In this document: in pieces, positions 22,645 to 33,945 of the stretch
Position numbering within the stretch: position 1 is the stretch's first letter
Layout of the letters: each line of letters starts with the position of its first letter
Origin: Chamaelirium japonicum
Lineage: Eukaryota > Streptophyta > Magnoliopsida > Liliales > Melanthiaceae
Reading direction: 5' to 3'
DNA: 64,000 nucleotides
NCBI GenBank assembly: GCA_947650365.1
Contig: OX393550.1
Location: 66,643,744 to 66,707,743, forward strand
Position numbers and translations under genes: made by a program
Notes under the pieces: generated by a model
What the model was told of the DNA's origin: nothing
The model's input: only the letters and a program-made list of their open reading frames with translations
Database searches by the model: none

Positions 22645-24659
22645 GGGACATAGCTTTGTTTGAGAGAGACGTCGACGTAGGCGACGATTGCTCCCAGGAC
22701 AGTGACGTTTCTTCCTCAGCGAGCTTAGGAGCGTACTGCTGTCGTCTTGTGACTTTCCGTCGTGGGGCTAACTTCGCAATTGGTCTTTGGCGATTGATGC
22801 GCAACTTGGGCCTTCTCTGGTGGGCAGCAACGAGTACTGGTTGAAACGAACCGAAGGTGATGGACGTCATGTTTGCTGTCGCAACGTCGCTGGAGTCGAT
22901 CTCAATTTTTCCTTGCTTTGCGAGCGTCATGATCTTTTCTTTGAAGACGAAACATTTCTCAATAGGATGGCTAACCAGTCGATGGTATTTGCAGAAGAGC
23001 GGATCGTTGACACGATACATCTGTTCGGGCCTTTTTGAAGGAGGAAGCTCGATCATCTTTTCTTGTAGCCGTTGATCGAACATGGAGGAGACTTCCGAGT
23101 CTGGAAAGGGATACTCTTTGGCCTCAAGTTCTTCTAGAGTCATCTTCGACTGTCTTTGGGGTGGAGGCGGTGGTATGGCAGCTCCCTTTTCTTGATCCGA
23201 CTTACCGCTGATTTTGAGTGGCTTGGAGGCCGAGGCGATGTCAGCGACGTTAACTTGCTTTGATTTGGGTGCCGGCGGTTTGTCTTTCTTTTCCACCTTC
23301 AGGAAATCTTTGGTCTTTGAGTCCCCGCGATTTGCTAAACTGAGCTCCATGTCGTGGGCTCGAGTTGCGAGTTCTTCGAAGGACCGAGGCTTGATCCCCC
23401 TTGAGGATGTAGAGTAAGCCCCAGTGCATGCCTTGGGTGCACATCTCGATAGTCGAGTCTTCCGACAAACGGTCTCGTGAATTCAGGGCGAGATTCCTCC
23501 ATCGATCGATGTAGTCGATTACCGATTCGTCCTTTCTTTGCTTGACGGCAGTAAGCTCGGTCATGCTAACGATGCGCCGAGTGCTGTAGAAGCGGTTGAG
23601 GAATTCCCTCTCCATCTGATCCCAGCTGTCAATGGATCCTGGAGGAAGATCAACATACCAGTCAAAAGCATTACCTTTGAGTGTGCGAACGAACTGCTTC
23701 ACCATCTCATCGCCGTATGTGCCGGCGTTGTTGCAAGTTTCGACGAAGTGGGCAATGTGTTGCCTTGGGTTCCCCTTTCCGTCGAAGTGTTGAAACGTTG
23801 GTGGCTGGAACTCGGTAGGGAAGCGCAACTGTTGGATCCTTATGGTGTAAGGCTTTGAATATGCCGCCGTAATCGGAGGTAGGCTGCCGCCGTGGGAACG
23901 CATCATGTCAGCCACTAGTGCTTGTATTTGCTGGGCATTCATCGTTGCTGCCACTGAAGGTTGCGCGGCCACCGAGACTAACACGGGAGCCGAGGAAAGT
24001 GCAGGAGTAGTTGCTAGTGTTGCCGGGCCAACTTCTGCAAGAGCAGGAGTTGGAGACGGGGCTGGAGCAGCTACTGGAGAAGCAGGAGGTTGACCGGATG
24101 TTGCGACATCCCTGGCACTCAGCCTTTGAAGCAAGGTGTTGATGTGACAATCTTTCTCTTCCATTAGTCGGGTGAGCTGAGCCATGTGTTCACCCATTTG
24201 CATGACTTGGAGCTGGAGAGCGGACGGAGGAAGATGTCGCTGGACGTCTCGATGTTGCATGCCCGCACTCTCGCCATCTTCGTCAGAGACGTAGTTACGC
24301 TGACTTGCTTCTGCTTGATGACGGATGTTTGCCCCCGGCAAAGGAGGTGCAAAGTTCGCTGGAGAACCCGAGCGGGCTCGGGGTTGGGGCTGGTCCTCCC
24401 CAATTTTCTGGACAGATGTTCCAGGATTGAGACTTGTTTCTTCGTGCACCAAGGCCTCATTGGCGCCTTAGCGGGCATCTTCGGCAGCAGTTTCTGGCGT
24501 GAAGAAGTCCGCAAGAGTTTGAGTACGCCGAGTGTAGACGCGTACTACCGGGGGAATGACATCCTCCGGGTTTTCTGGATCACCGTGTTGGAGTAGTGGA
24601 GACTCGTCGATAGGTGAGAGGCTTGTTGGAGCAAACGTATCATCATTCCTTCCGGCCAT
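22526..24659 (-). pseudogene. Tat element Gag
   Basis: Gag starts at ATG 24659 (MAGRNDDTFAPTSL) and is in frame with pol, so the element encodes one Gag-Pol. Lesions: TAA at 24468-24470, where the plus-strand relative at 35040 has CAA; and one extra G in the G-run near 23396-23401, which shifts the phase, judged against the relative at 40410. The central retrotransposon Gag domain is clear: FDGKGNPRQHIAHFVETCNN, NAFDWYVDLPPGSIDSW, then YIDRWRNLALNSRDRL. Near 22960 a Cys/His pattern, CKYHRLVSHPIEKC, replaces the usual zinc knuckle. The N-terminal third is Pro/Ala-rich linker. Confidence 0.9.
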
Positions 24660-24706
24660 GGCGAACTTGAAGCAACTCTTTCAAACGTACGGATGAAAGA
24701 AGAGGA

Positions 24707-24731
24707 GGTCCCACCGGGCGTGCCAAAAATC
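24707..24731 (-). other. Primer-binding site region of the Tat element
   Basis: Directly after the 5' LTR the minus strand reads GATTTTTGGCACGCCCGGTG. A closely similar string, GATTTCTGGCACGCCCAGG, follows the LTR at 37944, so it is conserved across families here. A few bases separate LTR end and TGG, as in other Tat elements. I do not name the tRNA. Confidence 0.7.
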
Positions 24732-26856
24732 TGTGGGCGCGGAAAAAGATTTGGGTCGTCTTTATTGCAGATCACACGAGATTACAAATTTTTGATCAGA
24801 AGATTGTGGGAGAGATCCTCTGGAGGGTCCCTTTGATCCGCGTCTCCACGTGGTATTCGTGCGAGAGCTCTGAAGGGGTTGCCCAGGACAGAGGTCTTTA
24901 CAGGGTGAGGGTTTTTGAGAGGCTAAGGAGTTTCCGCCATTGATTTTGTCCCGTCCGTGCTTCGCTCTTTCTCGACTAAGGAGGCTTTGGGCTTCGTTCC
25001 TCGGTCTTTGTGTCTTCCTCGATCCTTGCTCGACCTTGGCGTCCTTGATCGTCGGTTCGCGGTGTCGATCGTGTTTTTGGCATCAGCTTTGGCTTTAGCT
25101 TTCGGCTTTGGCGTGGCTCGGGCTTTTGCTTTGCTTTGGCGCTTGCGCTTGAACGTAGACGGGTAGAGACTTGCGATGCTTTAGTTCTTCCGGACTTTGC
25201 GTCGTATCGGCTAGAACGTGCGGTGCTTTGCTCGTGACCGTCGTAGTTGCTTGGCTTTGGCACGTGCGTTGCTTTAGCGCGGGCTTTACCGGTGCGTCTG
25301 CTTTGGCTTCTGGCGTTGGATTTGACTTTAGCTTTGACTCGATCTTCTTCTAGAACGGCGATGCTTCTTCAAGGCTTCTTTATTCTTCCGGCTTTCTTGA
25401 CGGTTGTGGCGTCGGTTTGCTTCTTCTCCAGGCGTATTTGGCTTGATCGGAGTTGAAAGCTTCTTGCGGAGATGGTGGGTGTAGCACCTATCTCCGTGCG
25501 ACGGTTGTAGCGTCGGCTTTTCTTGATGAAGACGGCGGGGGTAGCATCGATCTCCGCACGACGGTTGTAGCGTCGGCTTTTGTTGATGAAGACGGCGGGT
25601 GTAGCACCGGCTTCGGCACGACGGTTGTAGCGTCGGCTTTTGTTGACGAAGACGGCAGGGATAGCACCGGCTTCAGGCTTTCTTCTCCTGGCTTTCTTCT
25701 TCGTGCAAGGAGTTGATGCCTTTGTTGAAGACGACGGGTGTTGTCGGCTTCGATCTTCTTCTCCGGCCTTTGCTTACGGCGTCTTCGTAGCTGATGAAGA
25801 TCGTTGGAGCAGTCGGGGTGATGACGACTCCGGGTCTTCTTCTCCAAGCTTTCTTCTATGTGTGAGGAGTCGAAGCTTTGATCTTCGAGTGCAAGGTCTT
25901 CACGTTGATGATGACTTGAAGGGCCAAGGATTCCCGTAGGACGTGCTTGCCGTGCCTCGTGAAGCCTTCGGTCTTCGAGCGTTGGAGCTTCTCTTGCGGA
26001 GCTCTTTCGTCTTCGGCTTTCGAACCCTTTGTGCCTTCCCCCACCCCCTCTATTTATAGGCAAAGGGGAGCGGTTGGGGGAGATAAATCTGAAATCTTTT
26101 TGTTTCATCCGATATCTCCCCCCATAACCATCAAGATATTGTTCCTTTATCCAAGGAAACAAACCTGATCCCCTCCTTTTTAGTTGGGGTGGTTATGCGC
26201 TAGATGTGACTCGATCTTTAAAGATCGAGTTGTTATTTTTTGTTGCACTTTTGGATCGGATGGCGACACAACGTCATCTTGTCCGTTGGATCGAGGGATC
26301 GTCGCGGATCTACGGCTGCGTAGACGTCCACGCCACCTCCCCCCGCATCGCGGCGGTTTTTGATTTCTTTTTTTTTCTTTTTCTTTTCTTTTCTTTTTCT
26401 TTTCTTTTTCTTTTTCTTTTTCTTTTCTTTTTCTTTTTTTGGCCGGCCCCACCTCTCCATGAGGAGGGGGGCACGGTTTTCAAGAGGGGGGGCCGGTGAG
26501 CCCCCCCTCTTTGTGTTCGAGTCGCGGGTCCGGTGGGACCCGTTTGCTTCGAATTGGGCCATGGTGCGCGGATTGAGCTTGCACGCGGGCCGAGTATGCA
26601 TGCGGGCCGTTTGTGCGCGGGCCCAATTCCGCATACGGGCCGTTGTGTATGGGCCAAGTTTCGCATGTGGGCCGTAGTGTGTGGGCCGAGGTTCGCATGT
26701 GGGCCGTTGTGCGTGGGCCAGATTTTCGCATGTGGGCCGTTGTGTGCGGGCCCAAGTTGCATGGGCGAGTCGGGTTCGACCCGAAGGCCGTTGGGTGCGG
26801 GCCTATTTTTCGTGTACAAATCGGGTTCGACCCGTGGGCTAATTTCGATGCCCACA
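24732..26856 (-). repeat. 5' LTR of the Tat element
   Basis: Matches 10061-12190 closely, ends in TGTGGGC/GCCCACA and is followed by the duplicated target ATCTG. It contains the 60-bp tandem repeats at 25477-25672 and a TATA box at 26051-26058. A 12-bp indel near 25105 (GGCGTAGCTTTG missing here) and scattered C/T differences separate the two LTRs. Confidence 0.95.
26051..26058 (-). promoter_or_regulatory. TATA box of the Tat 5' LTR
   Basis: Minus strand GCCTATAAATAGAGGG, about 1.3 kb before the LTR's inner end. This is the copy placed to drive gag-pol. Confidence 0.7.
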
Positions 26857-27316
26857 ATCTGAACCCGACACGGCAGATCCGACACGAAGTTAGCGGGTTT
26901 GGATCTGGGTTAAACGGTTCGGGATGTAAACGGGTCAACACGGTAGACCCGTTTAATAAACAGATCGGGTTTAGGTTTAGAGTCTGGACATGGTAGATCC
27001 GAGAAGACCGTTTAAAATTCAACAGGTTGTGTCGGGTCGGGTTTACTTGCAATCCGTTACTGTAGTTTGTAGTTCTAGCGGGTCTTATCGGGTCAGGTCG
27101 GGTCGAGTCTAATTGGGTTGGATCAGATCAGCTGAACATACACGTGTGGTAAACGGGTCTAATGGATTCTATCGGGTCTAATAAACGGGTCGGGTATGGG
27201 TTTAGGGTCTAGACATAACTAGTTAAACGGGTCGGGTCCGGGTCTAGGGGTTTTGGACACGACCAGAAACTAGACACGACACGAACCCGACCCGACACGA
27301 CCCATTGCCACCCCTA
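26857..27316 (+). mobile_element. hAT-type MITE (family 1), right part
   Basis: Continues the MITE begun at 10037 after the ATCTG duplication. It is dense in CGGGTC/GACCCG words and ends TTGCCACCCCTA at 27316. The following CTCACCGC is a two-mismatch version of the GTCACCAC target duplication on the other side. Full length without the Tat insertion is about 480 bp. Confidence 0.85.
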
Positions 27317-27544
27317 CTCACCGCCTCAGGGTGAAACCACACGAAGCTACCGGAGCCGCATCGGACAAGAGAGCGGACCACCTGATCAACAAAAATCATC
27401 ACACCAGCGAACGATGACGCCACACCTAGCGGAGAATATCCCATCAATCTGGGCATGAAAATTGCCTAATTATCGAGCGGGAATACTACCACGAGCAGAA
27501 AGTGGGGTTCGAACCCAAGATAATACGCGGTACGATAACGCTAC

Positions 27545-28024
27545 TAGGGGTGGCAATGGGTCGTGTCGTGTTGGGTTCGTGTCGTGTCCAAAACCCCCAG
27601 ACCCGGACCTGACCCATTTAACTAATAGTGTCTAGATCCTAAACCCGTACCCGACCCGCTAATAAACGGGTAGACCCGATAAGACCCGGTAAGACCCGTT
27701 TACCACCCGTGACTATTCAATTGACCCGATTCGACCCAATCTAACTCGACCCGACCTGACCCGAAAGACCCGCTGGTATTATATATTATAGTATCGGATT
27801 GCGGGTAGACCCGACCCGACCCAACCCGACACGACCCGTTGAATACTAAACGGGTCTTCCCGGGTCTACCATGTCCAAACCCTAAACCAGGACCCGACCC
27901 GTTTATTAAACGGGTCTATCTTGTCGACCCGTTTATGACCCGAACCCGTTTAGCCCTGACCCAGACCCAGACCCGCTAACTTCGTGTCGGGTCTGCCTTG
28001 TCAGGTCCGAAATTGCCAGCCCTA
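27545..28024 (-). mobile_element. hAT-type MITE (family 1), inverted copy
   Basis: Begins TAGGGGTGGCAATGG and ends TTGCCAGCCCTA; it is the reverse complement arrangement of the MITE at 42993-43466. The 8-bp target duplication is AACGCTAC (27537-27544) and AACACTAC (28025-28032). Module copies 2 and 3 have the empty site near 43687 and 55547, so this insertion is private to copy 1. Confidence 0.92.
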
Positions 28025-28115
28025 AACACTACCAACTGCCCAAAGCAGCTGTGGTCCATTTGTACTTTTTTAAGTAGTAAAGTCAAATGTGTTTGAGCAA
28101 CCAGAGCTATTCTCA

Positions 28116-28309
28116 GGAGGATATTATCATTGACGGTCGACTTTCGATCAAGGAGTAGACTATCGGTGCTGGTGCGGATTTGAGGGATATGATGTGGATC
28201 TTGGGAGAAGCTTTATAATGATGTGAGTTGTACTATCTTTTTTTATTTTCTAATAAATTGGTTGGGGTTCTTGCCTAACCCTCCTCACCTCGAGGGTTTA
28301 AAAAAAAAA
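28116..28309 (+). mobile_element. Short 5'-truncated LINE 3' end (shared remnant)
   Basis: Flanked by CCAGAGCTATTCTCA (28101-28115) and a two-change version (28310-28325). It ends in an A-run, and its tail GGTTGGGGTTC...CCTCCTCACC resembles the reverse complement of the LINE end at 56570-56620. The same insertion is present in module copies 2 and 3, so it predates the duplications. Confidence 0.75.
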
Positions 28310-28571
28310 CCAAGAGCTATTATCATTTGATGGGATTTTTTTTTAAAAAATTCTTTGTCATTAATTAAACATACACAATGGATACTGCATTTACTACCGG
28401 ACATATGCTTGCGTTTGTTGCCCCCATTATATCATATATTTAATAAGCGATGTGGCACATCACAATTGGACCGTGAACAAGTGCAGTAAATCAATTGGTT
28501 GGCAAAAATGATCTTGAGGAATTGTGGCCCTAAACCACCACCCCTAGAGGTACCTTAGAGCCCCTGTAAAC

Positions 28572-29172
28572 TAGGGGTGTGCACGATCCAAACCAAACCA
28601 ACCAAACCGACCGAACCAAACCAAACCGACCGAATTTGATCGGTTTCGACACACTCAACGGATCAGATTGGATCATGATTTCTCAAAACCGATATGATTA
28701 GATCGGTTATCGGATTTATCAATTAAAAACCGACCTAAACTGAACCGAACCGAACCGGACTCCGGTTTATAATTTACTAATTTAGTGGTAACTGTTGTGA
28801 ACTTTTGTTTAATTGTTAAAACTGTACTTTGTAGTTTTTAATATTTAATGGATATGAATATTGTGGACATAATGGTATTGTTGTTGATAACTTGATATTT
28901 TGGTAAGTAATGTAGTATTATTTTATAATTTTTGAAATAATCATTTTAAAGTTGAAACTATGTCCAAATAAAAAAAAAAAAACTAGTAAGCATATGGGCC
29001 AAAGCCCAAACCGACCATCCAATCTAATCCAAACCGACTTTAATTGGATTGGATCGGATCAGATTCCAGTCTCAATCGGTTTGGATCGGATTGCAAATTC
29101 TCAAAACCGACCTAGGTTGGATCGGTTTGGGTTTGCCTAAATAGGTCGGTTTCGAACCGATGCACACCCCTA
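28572..29172. mobile_element. hAT-type MITE (family 2), 601 bp
   Basis: Ends are TAGGGGTGTGCACGATCC and GATGCACACCCCTA, with the 8-bp duplication CTGTAAAC at 28564-28571 and 29173-29180. Copies 2 and 3 show the empty site. The interior is rich in AACCGA/ATCGGT words and AT-rich in the middle, with no coding capacity. Confidence 0.93.
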
Positions 29173-29800
29173 CTGTAAACATCGTTGGCCGCCGAACTCC
29201 CATCTTCCTATGAGATGTCGTGTCCATCTCAGTGTTTTCAAAACCAGACTGGATCGAACGATTCAACCGGTTTGGATCGAAACCAAAACATATTTCGATT
29301 TTGGTCTTTGAATAAACCGGTTTGTATGTTAACCCTTGAATCAAACCTTGCCATTAAAGAATTTAGTTAATATTTATTTTAAAAAAAAATATTTTTATGT
29401 GGTTCAAATGGTTGAAACATCGGTTTGAACTGATTTCGACCGAACCGGATGCCTTTTCGGTTTGCCTTCCGGTCCGGTAACACTGGTCCATGTTGATAAT
29501 GATCCTATCATGTTTGCTAGCCAACAAATTCCTAAATTGATAACCATTTTGTTCACTGTCCTGACAGGTGGTGAAACGTTACCATCTAATATGAGCCGTT
29601 GGATGCACATCAATGGTGACATAACACACATCATTGGTTGTATTCATACGTCACCAGCATCATATCATATAAATCCAACGGTCTACATTGGAAGGTAACG
29701 CCTGAACAAAATCGTTCACTTTCAAAGTGGGTTTCCCTCAAAATCTTCTCATTCTTTTGCGGTGCGCAATCCGGATAAAAAATCTTTGGGAATAAAAGAA

Positions 29801-30912
29801 GGGAAATTTTATTCATACCCCAAAAATCTGTAATTAGCCCCCGTATCCCTAGCGTTTCTCAATAACTTACTCAACAATCCCTTAATACCAACAATGCCCC
29901 TTTTTTTGTACCCCAAACCCCAAAGCCGCTGCTCAGCGTCTTTTGTACCCCCAACCCAACCCAACCCAATGTTTGTTTAAACCTAGCCCAAGCCCAACCC
30001 GTCGGGTTGGCCGGGTTGTGCGGGGTGGGTTCGGGTTAACCCGCCCAAAGTCGGGTTGGGTTCAGGTTGTCCCGCCCAAGTTGCAGCTAGAGGTGGCAAT
30101 GAGTCATGTCGTGTCTAGTTTCGTGTCGTGTCCAAAACCCCTAGACCCGGACCCGACCCGTTTAACTAATCGTGTCTAGATCCTAAACCCGTACCCGACT
30201 CGCTAATAAATAGGTAGACACGATAAGACCCGGTAAGCCCCGTTTATCAGCCGGATCTATTCAGTTGACCCGATCCGACCCAATCCAACTTGACCCGAAA
30301 GACCCACTGGTATTATATATTATAGTATTGGATTGCTGGTAGACCCGACCCGACACGACCCGTTGAATACTAAACGGGTCTTCCCAGGTCTACCGTGTCC
30401 AGACCCTAAACCCGGACCCGACCCGTTTATTAAACGGGTCTATCGTGTCGACCCGTTTACGACCCGAACCCGTTTAGCCTTGTCCCAGACCCGCTAATTT
30501 CGTGTCGGGTCCTGTCGGGTCGAGGAGAAATAATTCGGGTTGGGCTCGGATTAGCCCGCCCAAATTCGGGTTGGGTTTTGGTTGGACTCGGGTTGGGTTC
30601 AGGTTAGCCCGCCCAAGTTGCAGCTCTACTTGTGCCTTCAAGTATCAGCCAACTGCATGGGGTTTATTTAAGAGTGGGTGGGGTGTATTCAAGAGTGCAT
30701 ATAATTGGGGTATATTTAAGGGGGTATGTGTTTGATTGGGATATAATCAAGTTGGGGCGGGCCATTTAACTGGGATGTATTGAAGGTGGGGTGTAAAGGG
30801 AAAGGGTATTTTTGGGATAGGAATGGGGTATGAAAAAACAAAATGGGGTGTGTTCAAGTTTGTTGGAAATGGGGGCTAATTACAGATTTATGGGGTATGA
30901 ATAAAATTTCCC
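29801..30912. mobile_element. Mutator-like non-autonomous element, 1112 bp
   Basis: Terminal inverted repeats of about 42 bp (GGGAAATTTTATTCATACCC at the left, its complement at the right, one mismatch seen) and a 9-bp duplication ATAAAAGAA at 29792-29800 and 30913-30921. Long TIRs, a G-start and a 9-bp duplication define Mutator-like elements. Copies 2 and 3 have the empty site. The interior has GGGTTGGG/CCCAACCC words and a broken hAT-type MITE; no transposase. Confidence 0.92.
30088..30515 (-). mobile_element. hAT-type MITE (family 1), truncated, nested in the Mutator-like element
   Basis: Starts TAGAGGTGGCAATGAG after GTTGCAGC and follows the 27545-28024 copy closely, but similarity stops near 30515, before the expected CCAGCCCTA end, and the second target duplication is missing. 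The right end was therefore lost after insertion. Confidence 0.75.
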
Positions 30913-31960
30913 ATAAAAGAAAAGGGTAATGTATGATAGGTCCCTCTAACAAATCGATTTCAGTGATAAAGACAGTCAATATGGGTAATTAGCGGTGAGT
31001 CCACTAGAAGCTATTTTTTTCGGATTCTCCTCATTGGTGATGGGACAGGCTCATGTGAGAAGGTCTTTGTACATGCTCTTAGGCAGCCGCCTAAGTTCCC
31101 CAACAGATATTGTAGCCCTAGCCTCATGGATCTCGACTTTTTCATGGGGACATAGTGAAAACCCCGTTTTGAGATATGGTTTTGAGCCCCAATCCAAACA
31201 AAGGGCCCATTTGAACTCTATACGATGTTTTATAACAAGTCGTCCAACCGCAATTGTTGACTTCTTCAACATATCAAATAACAAAACATCCTTTCATTGG
31301 GAGTATCAATTTGGATAATAGATTATCAATTCGGTTGCTACATTGATTTCACTATAGCTATAGTAAAATACTCCCAATCAAATTGTTAATCTGCTACAGT
31401 GAAATCACTGTAGCATATAAACAATTCGGTTGGGAGTATCAATTCAGGCAGCAAAATATCAATTCGATTGCAAGAAGTTGAGTCCTCCCATCAATAAGGT
31501 GGAATACGCTGCTTGTATTGGGATGGACACTGTGGAGCTTTTGGTATGGTAGTAATTCCTCTCTCCCTTATTGGAGAGGTTTTTTGTTTGACTACTGGTA
31601 TGAACATCATGGAGCGAACTTTCCTTCAAGGCTGTTGTGCCTTGTTTGTGCGTGTGAATCCTGACCGTTGATGTCATGTTCACGGGATTATGGAATTTAA
31701 TAAAATAGCTACTGCTACTTCTTCCCCCTGTTTCGATCTATGGATCTCTTTGAACCCTTACTCTAACGCCCTATCCTATAACTGCTTGGTCGGTCAAGCG
31801 AAAAAAAAAAAAGAGAATGAAAATGAGGGCCATCAACGAGGCTACTCTCGTAATCAGAACCATCGATTAACAATTGACCGATATGTTATCGCGCAGACTC
31901 ATTTTCGACTTACCTCTTGATCCTTAAGTACTTTGCTTAATTATTTGATCACAGTGAAAG

Positions 31961-32590
31961 TTACTTCAAAAATTGCCTTCGTCATTGGTCCTTATGTGGG
32001 GGGGGGGGGGGGGGTCTTAAATTTAAATTCAGAAGGTGCAAACTTATATAATTTGAAAAAAAAATCCTAACTAATAATACTATAATAAGAGATTTTCTTT
32101 GGTATCTAGAGAGGCAAATATCCCCTTGGACCCATCCTAAACTCTAGTCAATGGGCCCGTGCCACATGAGCCCACCAATTGGAGCCGACCGACAAGAGGA
32201 GATCCGAACTCTATCAACTTTGGAGTGGAGCTCTTGACTTCTTTGCAAGATTTGCACTATATTTGAGACCGACGACTCAGCTGTAGCACGATCAAGAAAT
32301 AATAATAAAAACATAACAATGATGTCCCGCCTCCTAAGAGCATCTCCAACTGTTGCCGTTTGGTCTGTGAAGATTCGAACAATGAGATAGTGAAACAAGA
32401 AGAGGAGACCGGTTATAGGAATTCGAACTTGTACTTTGGAGCCGAATCATACATTTATAGATCTTTTGCAGACCGCCAGATTCTGACACGTGGCCACTCG
32501 TTCCTGCGCATTCTACGTCTTCCGTGTCAGTCCACATGGGCCCTTAATGGACCTTATCGTTTAGCCTGGCAGGCGGTGCCCAGGGGCCAC
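31961..32590. other. Unassigned DNA between module A and Tat-type element 2
   Basis: Contains an uninterrupted G-run of about 18 at 31997-32014 and an AGAGCATCTCCAACTGTTGC string near 32335 that resembles plant MITE ends. I found no partner terminus, gene or RNA. Confidence 0.4.
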
Positions 32591-33108
32591 TGTGGGTGCC
32601 GAAATTAGCCCACGGATTGAACCTGACCCACATGCGAACACGGGCCCGCATACGAAACGGACCTGACTCGACGCAAACGGGCCCCATCGGACCCGCAACT
32701 CGAACACAAAAAAGGGGTCCACCGGCCCCCCTCTTGGAAACTGTGCCCCCTCCCTATGGGGAGGTGTGGCCAGCCATAAGGGGAAGAAAAGAAAAAGAAA
32801 AGAAATATCATAACCACCTCGATGCGGGGGGAGGTGATGTGGATGTCTACGCAACCGTAGATCCACGACGATCTCTCGATTCGACAGACAAGATGGCGTC
32901 GTGTCTCCATGCAATCGAAAGGTGCAAAAATGACAAGTTATATTCAAAGATCAAGTCATAACAAGCCCACAACCATCTCCACAAAATAAAGAAATGGATC
33001 AAGTTTGTTTCCCCCAAAAAAGAAAACAATATTTTGATGGTTATGGGATGAGATATTGAATTAAACCAAAAAATCACAGCCATATCTCTCCCAACCACAC
33101 CCCTTACC

Positions 33109-33116
33109 TATAAATA
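33109..33116 (+). promoter_or_regulatory. TATA box of element 2 LTR
   Basis: TATAAATA followed by AAGAGGTGGGTGAAGG, at the same place as in the other LTRs. It points towards gag. Confidence 0.65.
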
Positions 33117-33509
33117 AAGAGGTGGGTGAAGGCATCAAAGGTCAAAAGCTAAAGATAAGAAGGCTCTGCAAAAAGGGGGCTCCAACGCTTGAAAATAGAA
33201 GGCTTTGCGAGGAATGAGAAGGCACGTACCTAGCAAAGTGGAGTCACCCATCGATGTCCTCATCAAAGCGAAGGCCTTGCACTCGAAAATCAAAACCTCA
33301 AATCCTTGCACGAAGAAGAAAGCTTGGAGAAGAAGGCCCAGAGTCGTCAACACCCCGACGTCTCCAATAATCTTCATCAACTTCGAAGACGCCACAAGCA
33401 AATGCCGGAGAAGAAGATTGAAGCTGACAACATCCCGTCGTCTTCAACAAAGGCGTTGACTTCTCGCACGAAGAAGAAAGCTTGGAGAAGAAAGCTCAAA
33501 GCCGGTGTT

Positions 33510-33945
33510 ACCCCAGCCGTCTTCATCAACAAAAGTCGACGCTACAGCCGTCGCACGGAGGTTAGTGCTACCCCCGCTAACTTCATCAACAAAAGTCGAC
33601 GCTACAACCGTCGCACAGAGATCGGTGCTACCCCCACCGTCTTCGTCAACAAAAGCGAACGCTACAACTGTCGCATGGAGGTCGGTGCTACCCCTACTAT
33701 CTTCATCAACAAAAGTCGACGCTACAACCATTGCACGGAGATCGGTGCTACCCCCGCCGTCTTCATCATCAACAAAACCAACACTACAATCGTCACACGG
33801 AGGTCAGTGCTACCCCTGCCGTCTTTATCAATAAAAACAGACGATATAACCGTCGCACGGAGATCGGTGCTCTCCCACCGTCTTTATCAACAAAAGCTGA
33901 CGCTACAACCATCGCACGGAGATTGGTGCTACACCTATCGTCTTA
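33510..33945. repeat. 60-bp tandem repeat, about seven units
   Basis: Units of GTCTTCATCAACAAAAGTCG, ACGCTACAACCGTCGCAC and GGAGATCGGTGCTACCC. This LTR has about twice the unit number of the first Tat element. Open frames through it (33306-34139 and others) are by-products of the 60-bp period. Confidence 0.9.

Larger units (their letters stand above)
10061..26856 (-). mobile_element. Complete Tat-type Ty3/gypsy retrotransposon, 16.8 kb
   Basis: Two direct LTRs (10061-12190 and 24732-26856) enclose gag-pol on the minus strand and a plus-strand gene. The flanks are the same 5 bp, ATCTG (10056-10060 and 26857-26861), and other module copies show the unoccupied target. Pol order is protease, RT, RNase H, a second RNase H, integrase. 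The second RNase H and the extra antisense gene before the 3' LTR are marks of the Tat group. The LTRs differ by roughly 2-3 per cent in the parts I compared plus a 12-bp indel, so insertion is moderately recent. Stops and frameshifts show this copy is not autonomous. Confidence 0.95.
27317..31960 (+). repeat. Module A copy 1, right part
   Basis: Matches 43475-45900 and 55332-59988 in order, apart from private insertions (27545-28024, 28572-29172, 29801-30912). Landmarks are TAATACGCGGTAC, the old LINE end, GGAAGGTAACGCCTGAACAA, GGCAGCCGCCTAAGTTCCCC and a perfect hairpin GCTACAGTG-AAAT-CACTGTAGC near 31394. No credible gene is seen. A minus-strand frame at 31051-31284 (about 77 codons) recurs in copies 2 and 3, with no recognised domain. 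Confidence 0.85.

Noticed and set aside
27495..27520. GGTTCGAACCC string in module A as a tRNA gene or SINE B box
   Set aside because: No matching A box at the right distance and no cloverleaf; one short motif is not enough.
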